This document shows positions 15,753 to 21,510 of a stretch of DNA of 46,386 bases, one piece after another (within the stretch, counting starts at the first letter, position 1; every line of letters begins with the position of its first letter). The stretch comes from Oscillospiraceae bacterium (GTDB lineage: Bacteria; Bacillota; Clostridia; Oscillospirales; Oscillospiraceae), in the NCBI GenBank assembly GCA_016302405.1, contig JAEDNR010000006.1, positions 1 through 46,386 on the forward strand. The letters are read 5' to 3'. The position numbers and the translations under genes were made by a program. A model generated the notes under the pieces. That model was not told where the DNA came from. It made no database searches and worked only from the letters and a program-made list of their open reading frames with translations.

Positions 15753-15831
15753 TCATCGTCATACAGATTGTTCTCTTGCACCGTTTCCCGGAATCTGGCT
15801 GTCTGTTGTCGAAAAGTGGGTGCGTCTATCC

Positions 15832-15897
15832 GGGAGATTGCCACGCCAGTTTGAGAACTGGCTCGCAATGACCGGGAATTCGTCAAATACCAATTTG
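15832..15897. repeat. Intergenic hairpin repeat, copy 3 (variant)
   Basis: A shorter relative of copies 1 and 2. ATTGC (15837-15841) pairs with GCAAT (15865-15869), and CCAGTT (15846-15851) pairs with AACTGG (15856-15861) around TGAG. Both stems are changed on both arms compared with copies 1 and 2. CAAATACCAATTTG follows at 15884-15897. The 80 bases between copies 2 and 3 hold nothing that I recognise. Confidence 0.72.
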
Positions 15898-16010
15898 TGC
15901 ACAAAAAAACGATACCGAGCGGCGCAGGGCAAGAACGACTACACAAATTTGGCGCACGACTTGGCCGTCGGCCCTGCCGCCAAATTCCAATTTGCCTTCC
16001 TGCTGATTTT
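15898..16010. other. Structured intergenic segment
   Basis: GCGGCGCAGGGC (15919-15930) can pair with GCCCTGCCGC (15971-15980), leaving a 2-base bulge. The interior has further complementarity (CGAC/GTCG). The segment is bounded by CAAATACCAATTTG (15884-15897) and CAAATTCCAATTTG (15981-15994). No convincing coding region or ribosome binding site is present. It may be part of a composite extragenic element or a small RNA; I cannot decide between them. Confidence 0.4.
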
Positions 16011-16021
16011 TCTGAATATTA

Positions 16022-16054
16022 CGCCTCCCGAAAAAACCGGGAGGCGCAATTTTT
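16022..16054. terminator. Bidirectional-looking terminator
   Basis: CGCCTCCCG (16022-16030) pairs with CGGGAGGCG (16038-16046). The plus side ends CAATTTTT; the minus side ends TAATATT, which is weaker. It separates the repeat region from the convergent small gene ending at 16053. Confidence 0.7.
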
Positions 16055-16235
16055 ACATGTTCATGTCCAGCTTGCTGTTCAGGGTGTCGGACACTTTCCA
16101 GGCAACATCCTCCACCTTATTCGCGGCTTTCGCGGCCAGCTTTCGGGTGGGGTTGGACCGGGGCATCATCAGCACAGCCACCGCGCCGGCAGCCGCGCCG
16201 ATTCCGGCGGTGACAGCCCATCCTTTGATACTCAT
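16053..16235 (-). CDS. Small glycine-zipper membrane protein (YtxH-like?)
   Basis: This 60-residue protein has one hydrophobic, small-residue-rich segment (AVTAGIGAAAGAVAVLMM, about residues 7-24) followed by a basic amphipathic helix (RKLAAKAANKVEDVAWKVSDTL). The shape is like short YtxH-type or related clostridial proteins that sit in the membrane with a helical cytoplasmic tail. The start at 16235 is chosen because AAAGGAGG lies 7 bases upstream; earlier in-frame ATGs lack a site. No function can be assigned. It is divergent from the PyrF-like gene. Confidence 0.6.
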   Translation of the reverse strand: MSIKGWAVTAGIGAAAGAVAVLMMPRSNPTRKLAAKAANKVEDVAWKVSDTLNSKLDMNM

Positions 16236-16311
16236 GGCGTTTCCTCCTTTCATGCAGACTGCGTTTTTAGTATGCCCTATCAAAAAAAATAAAAACTGGA
16301 AGGTTTTTGTC

Positions 16312-16340
16312 TTTTCAGGGAAGAAAAAATGTGATATGAT
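16312..16340 (+). promoter_or_regulatory. Probable promoter of the PyrF-like gene
   Basis: TTTTCA (16312-16317), a 17-base spacer and TATGAT (16335-16340), about 34 bases ahead of the start codon at 16374. Confidence 0.5.
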
Positions 16341-16373
16341 AATGAAAACCTTTCGTAAAAGGGGGAGCGGGCA

Positions 16374-17246
16374 ATGGCGGTTGACCGGCTGCAGGAAAAG
16401 ATCCGGAAGGGGAAGAATGTCCTGATGGTGGATATGACCCTTTGTGCGGCGGATCTGCCTCCTGCTGTCCTGAATCAGGATTGCAGCGGGGCAAGGAAGC
16501 TGCAGAGCTATGTGAAAGAGCTGCTGAGCGGACTGAAAGGAATTGTTCCTGCGGTGCGTTTTCGGATGTCCCCCTTTGCCCTCATGGGGCCGGAGGGGCT
16601 GGAAGTGCTCCGGGAGCTATTGAAGTCTGCCGCCGCTTTAGGGTACTATGTAGCGCTGGATGTGCCCCTGCTGACATCCTCCGAGGACGCGGCACTGGCG
16701 GTTCGGGCTCTGTGGGAAGCAGACGGCATGTATCCCTGCGATGGGGCCATCGTGTCCGCCTATCCCGGCAGCGATGTGCTGAAGCCGTTTCTTCCTTTCT
16801 GCACGGAGGCAAAAAAGGATCTGTTTGTCCTTGTGCGTACCTCCAACCGTTCCGCTTCCGAGATGCAGGACCTGCTCACCGGCTCCCGGGTGGTGCACGG
16901 CGCGGGAGCGGATCTGGCGGCGAGACTGGGCGTTGACTGCATGGGCCGGTCTGGATTCTCCAGAGTTGGGATCCTGACGTCATTATGTTCGCCGGAGAGC
17001 CTCCGGGGCCTGCGGACAAGATACCCCAAAATGTTCATCCTGGCGGACGGCCTGGATTATCCCTGGGGCAATGGCCGGGGGGCTTCCTATGCCTTCGACC
17101 GGCTGGGACACGGCGGGGCAGTGTGTGTCGGCTCCGGTGTGACCTGCGCCTGGAAGCAAGGCGAGGAAAGCAATTATGTCCAGGCGGCAGTGGATGCTGC
17201 CCAGCGGATCAATAAAAACATGCTGCGGTATGTTACGGTGCTTTGA
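16374..17246 (+). CDS. Degenerate orotidine-5'-phosphate decarboxylase (PyrF type 2) homologue
   Basis: This 290-residue protein follows the layout of long-form (type 2) OMP decarboxylase, the last enzyme of UMP synthesis. It keeps the late landmarks AYPGSDVLKPFLPF (family NPYLGxDxxxPF), FVLVRTSN and a C-terminal IxxG-type turn. The catalytic strand, normally DAKRGDIG, reads DVPLLTSS at 96-103, so the Lys and Asp of the active-site tetrad are gone. The upstream substrate lysine strand is also altered (VRFRMSPFA). It should therefore not decarboxylate OMP. It could be a repurposed barrel, a regulator, or an enzyme with other chemistry. It stands alone with its own promoter, no pyr gene nearby, and a convergent gene downstream. 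Whether a functional pyrF exists elsewhere is unknown. Confidence 0.7.
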   Translation: MAVDRLQEKIRKGKNVLMVDMTLCAADLPPAVLNQDCSGARKLQSYVKELLSGLKGIVPAVRFRMSPFALMGPEGLEVLRELLKSAAALGYYVALDVPLLTSSEDAALAVRALWEADGMYPCDGAIVSAYPGSDVLKPFLPFCTEAKKDLFVLVRTSNRSASEMQDLLTGSRVVHGAGADLAARLGVDCMGRSGFSRVGILTSLCSPESLRGLRTRYPKMFILADGLDYPWGNGRGASYAFDRLGHGGAVCVGSGVTCAWKQGEESNYVQAAVDAAQRINKNMLRYVTVL

Positions 17247-17266
17247 TTCCGTAAGAACACTATGTA

Positions 17267-17284
17267 GCCGGGAAAAATCCCGGC
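17267..17284. terminator. Hairpin between convergent genes
   Basis: GCCGGGA/TCCCGGC with an AAAA loop but no U-tract on either side. It may stop or stabilise the ends of the two convergent transcripts. Confidence 0.35.
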
Positions 17285-17301
17285 GCGGGTAATGTGATCT
17301 G

Positions 17302-17658
17302 TTACCGGATGTTTCCGTTGGCGCCGCCGATTCCGGTGCCGCCCGTTCCCGGGTTGGCACTGCGGCTCCGTGCGCCCTGGGTTTCCTCACCGGCGGCGGT
17401 GCCGGAGGTGCTTCCGGTGCTGTCCGTACTGTCGGTAGCACCGCTGCTTTCCAGAGGCCCGTTGCCGTTATCCACGGTGGGCTGGGTGGAAGGTGCCTGG
17501 GTAGGTGCGGAGGTAGGCTGGGTTGCGGCGGTAGTGGGCATGGTAGTGGGTGCTGTAGTGGTGCTGGGAGTATCCCCGGGGTTTGCTTTGCTGCGGCAGC
17601 CTGCGGCGATTGCCATCACCAGCACAAGCGCGGGAATCAGCATTAAGCGCTTTTTCAT
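17302..17658 (-). CDS. Low-complexity Thr/Ser/Pro-rich lipoprotein
   Basis: A 118-residue secreted lipoprotein. MKKRLMLIPALVLVMAIAAGC is a typical type II signal with lipobox AAGC (lipidated Cys21). The remainder is unstructured: Thr/Ala/Pro/Gln repeats, then Ser/Thr/Asp repeats, then a Gly/Asn-rich end, so it looks like a cell-wall spacer or glycosylation substrate with no folded domain. The start at 17658 is preferred because GGAGG lies 8 bases upstream; an in-frame ATG 6 bases earlier is too close to it. No functional family is recognised. It is convergent with the PyrF-like gene and divergent from the ferredoxin gene. Confidence 0.75.
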   Translation of the reverse strand: MKKRLMLIPALVLVMAIAAGCRSKANPGDTPSTTTAPTTMPTTAATQPTSAPTQAPSTQPTVDNGNGPLESSGATDSTDSTGSTSGTAAGEETQGARSRSANPGTGGTGIGGANGNIR

Positions 17659-17777
17659 TGTCATAACCTCCATAGTAATTGGCTTCGAGCCTATTATTTC
17701 CCGGAAAACCGGCTTTACCCTGGTAAATATGACCACTTGCATCCGATAAAAAAATATCGGAAACGGGCTTTTACCCA

Positions 17778-17806
17778 TTGCTATTTTTGAAAAGAGCATG
17801 TATAAT
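17778..17806 (+). promoter_or_regulatory. Sigma-A promoter of the ferredoxin gene
   Basis: TTGCTA (17778-17783), a 17-base spacer and a perfect TATAAT (17801-17806), 41 bases ahead of the start codon. Confidence 0.8.
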
Positions 17807-17847
17807 GTGTCGTGAGAGAAACCAAACAAAAAGGAGAAATCTGCGCA

Positions 17848-18234
17848 ATGAAGAAACTCGCTGTTAAAAAAGACGGCCAGTGCATGGCCTGCCTGGAGTG
17901 TGTCCGGGCCTGCTCCCAGGCGTTTTATAAGGAATTCCACCAGGATTACAGCTGCATCCGCATTGTTGCCAAGGGAACCGGCGCCAAGCCCAATACCTGT
18001 ATCCAGTGCGGCAAGTGCATGCGCACCTGCGAGCATGAGGCCATTACCCAGAACCCCAAGACCGGCGTGTACATGATCAACAAGAAGAAGTGCGTTGGCT
18101 GCGGCAAGTGTGTGGAGGCCTGCCCCATGAAGGTCATGGTGCTGAAGCCTGAGAATCCCGCCTCCAAGTGCATTGCCTGCGGTATCTGTGCCAAGGCCTG
18201 CCCCATGGAGATCCTGGAGATTGTGGAGAAATAA
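17848..18234 (+). CDS. Four-cluster [4Fe-4S] ferredoxin-like electron carrier
   Basis: A 128-residue soluble iron-sulfur protein. Four CxxCxxCxxxC motifs are visible in order: CMACLECVRAC, CIQCGKCMRTC, CVGCGKCVEAC and CIACGICAKAC, so up to four [4Fe-4S] clusters in two ferredoxin modules. This is the pattern of small electron-transfer subunits (HycB/CooF or aldehyde-oxidoreductase-associated type) that pass low-potential electrons in anaerobes. No oxidoreductase partner is adjacent; it has its own strong promoter and a strong terminator. The start at 17848 uses AAGGAG; an upstream GTG-region extension is less likely. Confidence 0.88.
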   Translation: MKKLAVKKDGQCMACLECVRACSQAFYKEFHQDYSCIRIVAKGTGAKPNTCIQCGKCMRTCEHEAITQNPKTGVYMINKKKCVGCGKCVEACPMKVMVLKPENPASKCIACGICAKACPMEILEIVEK

Positions 18235-18250
18235 TTATCCTGCAGGCAAT

Positions 18251-18295
18251 AAGGGACTGTAAAGCGGGTGCCCGCTTTATAGTCCCTTTATTCAT
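18251..18295 (+). terminator. Strong terminator after the ferredoxin gene
   Basis: AAGGGACT and TAAAGCGGG pair with CCCGCTTTA and AGTCCCTT across one mismatch, with a TG loop and a T-rich tail. Confidence 0.85.
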
Positions 18296-18312
18296 TCTTA
18301 AAGTTTTTTCGG

Positions 18313-18341
18313 TTGTTTTTTATTTTCGGGGATGCTATAAT
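18313..18341 (+). promoter_or_regulatory. Sigma-A promoter of the LCP gene
   Basis: TTGTTT (18313-18318), a 17-base spacer and TATAAT (18336-18341). The start codon is 143 bases downstream, a long leader with a modest GC hairpin near 18450-18470. I could not match it to a known riboswitch. Confidence 0.75.
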
Positions 18342-18483
18342 GGCGCACAGTAATTTTGGCGCCCGTATGGAGCGGTCCGGGAAAAGAGTCTGTGGGAGGA
18401 TAGTGCGGCAAAAAACCATGGAGAGATAAATGGAAAGCTGTGAATCAGCGGCTTCGGAGGCTCCGCAGGCCAGGAGGTGTGAA

Positions 18484-19518
18484 ATGGGAAGAAAATCTGT
18501 ACGGAATAAGAAACAGCCCCGGGGTTGTCTGGGCAGGTTTCTGCTGTTCCTTGTAGTCGTGGAAGGCCTGATCCTTGCCGCCGGTATCGGCGCGTTTGTC
18601 TATGTAAATTCCGTACTTGATCTGGTGGAGCGTCCCCAGGTGAAGAACGCGGCGATTTTTGAAAAGCTGGAGGACTTGGGTGAAAGCCTGTCCGGAAAGA
18701 AAGACGACGGCATTGTGAATATTCTTCTGATCGGACAGGATATGCGGGAGGGAGCGGATCACAAGCTGGCGGACACCATGATCCTGTGCTCCGTCAACCG
18801 GAATACCGGGATGATGACCATGTGCTCCCTCATGCGGGATATGTATGTGCAGCTTCCGGACTATGCCGGACATACGGGAACCAAAAACCGTATCAATGCT
18901 GCCTACTCCCTGGGCTGTGCCTGGAATGGGGACCGGGGCGGTATGGAAATGCTGGATCAGCTGATCCTGGAGCAGTTCGGCGTGGAGGTAGACTACAATG
19001 TGGAGTTTAGCTTTGACTCCTTCGTCCGCGTTGTGGATGCCTTAGGCGGTGTGGAGCTGGACCTGACGGAAGCGGAGGCGGCATACCTGAACAAGCAGCC
19101 GAATCTTCCGGACAGTTACACCGAGGGAAGCAATCTTCTGGACGGAGAGGCTGCCCTTATCTTTGTCCGGACCAGGCATTCCAGCGCCGGGGACAGCGAC
19201 TTCCTCCGCACGGGCCGCCAGCGGGCCGTGGTGGCGGCGGTGACGGAGAAGCTCAGAAAGATGGACTTTCAGCAGCTGCACAGCATGATAACGGATATTC
19301 TTCCCATGATCTATACGGATATGACGAATCGGGAGATCCTCAGCTGCGCCCTGAAGCTGCTGCCAATGGCCGCGGACCTGAAAATAGAATCCCAGCAGAT
19401 CCCCGCAGACGGCACCTATGAAAATGCCAGAGTGGAGATTGGCGGCTATTCCGCGGCGGTTCTGGTACCGGACCTGGAAAAGAACAAGCAGATCCTGATG
19501 GAGATCTGCGAGGGATAG
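18484..19518 (+). CDS. LytR-CpsA-Psr (LCP) family cell-wall glycopolymer ligase
   Basis: A 344-residue membrane-anchored enzyme that transfers undecaprenyl-linked glycopolymers (teichoic acid, capsule or similar) to peptidoglycan. A basic cytoplasmic tail is followed by a membrane helix at about 14-40. The LCP domain shows NILLIGQDMREG, then LADTMILCSVNRNTG, the arginine motif SLMRDMYVQLP, RINAAYSLG, GGVELDLTEAE and FVRTRHSSAGDSDFLRTGRQR, the family's pyrophosphate-binding arginines and acidic residues. The start at 18484 is chosen for its AGGAGG 6 bases upstream. The gene has its own promoter and terminator, so it is a single-gene unit. Confidence 0.93.
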   Translation: MGRKSVRNKKQPRGCLGRFLLFLVVVEGLILAAGIGAFVYVNSVLDLVERPQVKNAAIFEKLEDLGESLSGKKDDGIVNILLIGQDMREGADHKLADTMILCSVNRNTGMMTMCSLMRDMYVQLPDYAGHTGTKNRINAAYSLGCAWNGDRGGMEMLDQLILEQFGVEVDYNVEFSFDSFVRVVDALGGVELDLTEAEAAYLNKQPNLPDSYTEGSNLLDGEAALIFVRTRHSSAGDSDFLRTGRQRAVVAAVTEKLRKMDFQQLHSMITDILPMIYTDMTNREILSCALKLLPMAADLKIESQQIPADGTYENARVEIGGYSAAVLVPDLEKNKQILMEICEG

Positions 19519-19543
19519 AGAGAAAAGGGAAAATGATCCCCAT

Positions 19544-19584
19544 GCGCAAACACTCCGCCGCTGGCGGAGTGTTTGCGCGTCTTT
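19544..19584 (+). terminator. Strong terminator after the LCP gene
   Basis: A 16-bp perfect stem (19544-19559 with 19563-19578), a 3-base loop and a short T-rich tail (GTCTTT). Confidence 0.85.
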
Positions 19585-19606
19585 CAAAAAACCCGGAAAG
19601 GAATAA

Positions 19607-19635
19607 TTGCATATTCCCCGGAGATATGCTATACT
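19607..19635 (+). promoter_or_regulatory. Sigma-A promoter of murB-whiA-dnaE
   Basis: TTGCAT (19607-19612), a 17-base spacer and TATACT (19630-19635), 29 bases before the murB start. Confidence 0.78.
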
Positions 19636-19663
19636 GTAACCAATCGAACACCCGGAGGCGTTT

Positions 19664-20584
19664 ATGAAGGAATTGACGGATTTTCAGGAGAAACTTGCCC
19701 GGAACTGCCCGGATATTCGGATATTGTACAATGAGCCCATGGCAAAGCATACCTCTTTCCGGATTGGCGGAGCGGCGGAGGCCATGGCCTTTCCTAAGGA
19801 TAAAGAAGAATTGGCTCAGCTGCTTAAAACGTCCCGTTTATTGGACTGTAATCCTGCTATACTGGGCGCAGGAACCAACGTACTGGCCCCGGACGAGGGG
19901 ATGGCGGGCCTTGTCATCTGTCTCAAGGATTGCCTGGACGGCATGGAGCGGCTGGATGAAACCCATATCCGGGTCATGGCCGGGGTAACCATGACGCGGG
20001 CTGCGATGTTTGCCGCGAAGCAGGGCCTTTCCGGTCTGGAATTTGCCCATGGCATCCCCGGCACGGTGGGCGGCGGTGTGTATATGAACGCCGGTGCATA
20101 CGGCGGGGAGATCAGCGGTGTCCTTTCCCAGGCGGAAATCATGGATCCGGAGGGAAAAATCCTTACGCTGTCCCGGGAGGATATGGCCTTTTCCTACCGG
20201 CACAGCCGTTTGGAGGATACGCCCGGTATTGTCCTCAGTGCGGTGTTCTGCCTGACTCCGGCGGACAGCGAGGGAATCTTCGCCCGTATGAAAGAACTGA
20301 TGGCAAAGCGCTCCGCTTCCCAGCCCCTGGATCTTCCCTCGGCGGGTTCCGCCTTCAAGCGCCCCAGGGAGGGCTATGCGGCGGCACTGATCGATGAAAC
20401 CGGTCTCAAAGGATTTCAGGTGGGCGGCGCGGCCGTTTCCCGGAAGCATGCCGGCTTTGCCGTGAATCTGGGGGGAGCCACCGCCCGGGATGTAAAAGAA
20501 TTGCTCCGGCAGGTTTCGGACCGGGTATACGGGAAAACCGGGATCCGTTTGGAGCCGGAGGTGCGGATCTGGGAGCACAGTTAG
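19664..20584 (+). CDS. murB: UDP-N-acetylenolpyruvoylglucosamine reductase MurB
   Basis: MurB uses NADPH and FAD to reduce enolpyruvyl-UDP-GlcNAc to UDP-MurNAc, the second committed step of peptidoglycan synthesis. The 306-residue protein has the FAD-binding motifs FRIGGAAEA and GAGTNVL, then GIPGTVGGGVYMNAGAYG. YRHSR is present, as are the catalytic serine in PSAGSAFKRP and the C-terminal glutamate in LEPEVRIWE. The length fits the short type-II form common in Firmicutes. The start at 19664 uses GGAGG. It is followed after 14 bases by whiA. Confidence 0.96.
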   Translation: MKELTDFQEKLARNCPDIRILYNEPMAKHTSFRIGGAAEAMAFPKDKEELAQLLKTSRLLDCNPAILGAGTNVLAPDEGMAGLVICLKDCLDGMERLDETHIRVMAGVTMTRAAMFAAKQGLSGLEFAHGIPGTVGGGVYMNAGAYGGEISGVLSQAEIMDPEGKILTLSREDMAFSYRHSRLEDTPGIVLSAVFCLTPADSEGIFARMKELMAKRSASQPLDLPSAGSAFKRPREGYAAALIDETGLKGFQVGGAAVSRKHAGFAVNLGGATARDVKELLRQVSDRVYGKTGIRLEPEVRIWEHS

Positions 20585-20598
20585 AGAGGAGAGATACC

Positions 20599-21510
20599 AT
20601 GGCTTCCTTTTCTTCTTCTGCCAAGGCAGAGGTCTGCAGGGATTTCCCGCCGGATGCCGTGTCCGCGGCGGCGGAGTGCTTCGGCTGCCTGCTTTTCGGC
20701 AACAGCTTCCGCTTCGATGGGATCAGGCTGATCACCGAGAGCCGGGAGTTTGGGAAAATGCTGCCGAAACTCTTCCGGAAGGCCTTCGGTTTTGGCTTTG
20801 ACCAGCAGCCGGATGGGGACGCGGCGGGGAAGCTGGTATTCCAGATCACCGACGGAAAGAAGCTGGAAACCATTATGGAAACCTTTGGCTTTTCCACCGA
20901 GGACACCCTCTCGCTGCATATCAATTTGTCGGTTGTGGAGGATGAGAGCAGCAAGGCCTATTTTCTGCGGGGGGCCTTTCTCTCCGGCGGCAGTGTGACA
21001 GACCCGGAAAAGGGCTACCACATGGAGCTTACCACCACCCACCAGAGCGTAGCCCGGGAGTGCGACGCCCTGATCCGGGAGGTGCTGGGCTTCGCTCCCA
21101 AGACCGCCGCACGGGGCGGGAGCCGGGTGCTGTACCTGAAGCAGAGCGAACGGATTTCGGATTTTCTTACTTATCTGGGGGCTCCCGTGGCCGCTATGGG
21201 GATCATGGAGGCAAGGCTGGAAAAAGAGCTGAATAACCGGGTCAACCGGTGCTGCAACTGCGACGACGCCAATACCTCCAAGGTTGTGGACGCGGCCCAG
21301 GAGCAGCTTGCCGCCATTCGGTGTCTGCGCGGTTCGGGCCAGCTGGAGAAGCTTCCGCCCAAGCTGCGGCTGGCGGCGAAGGCCCGGGAAGAAAACCCGG
21401 AGGCGGCGCTTCTGGAGCTTGCCGCCATGATGGAGCCTCCCATCACCAAACCTGCCATGAGCCACCGTCTGCGGCGGCTCATTGAGCTGGCAAAGGAGAC
21501 ACAGATATGA
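20599..21510 (+). CDS. whiA: DNA-binding protein WhiA
   Basis: A 303-residue WhiA. Its N-terminal half is a degenerate LAGLIDADG homing-endonuclease fold (YFLRGAFLSGGSVTDPEKGYHMEL). The C-terminal helix-turn-helix contains NNRVNRCCNCDDANTSKVVDAA and PAMSHRLRRLIELA. In Firmicutes it affects division and chromosome segregation; in actinobacteria it is a sporulation regulator. In many Clostridia, rapZ and the YvcK (gluconeogenesis factor) gene lie between murB and whiA, but here they do not. The last 4 bases overlap the dnaE start (ATGA), so translation is coupled. Confidence 0.95.
   Translation: MASFSSSAKAEVCRDFPPDAVSAAAECFGCLLFGNSFRFDGIRLITESREFGKMLPKLFRKAFGFGFDQQPDGDAAGKLVFQITDGKKLETIMETFGFSTEDTLSLHINLSVVEDESSKAYFLRGAFLSGGSVTDPEKGYHMELTTTHQSVARECDALIREVLGFAPKTAARGGSRVLYLKQSERISDFLTYLGAPVAAMGIMEARLEKELNNRVNRCCNCDDANTSKVVDAAQEQLAAIRCLRGSGQLEKLPPKLRLAAKAREENPEAALLELAAMMEPPITKPAMSHRLRRLIELAKETQI

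Noticed and set aside
15613..16425. Plus-strand open frame across the intergenic repeat region
   Set aside because: It crosses the hairpin repeats and a terminator, changes composition along its length and has no domain or ribosome binding site.
18342..18483. Riboswitch in the 142-base leader of the LCP gene
   Set aside because: I compared it by eye with the c-di-AMP, c-di-GMP and glycine riboswitch cores and found no match. Only a modest hairpin is present.
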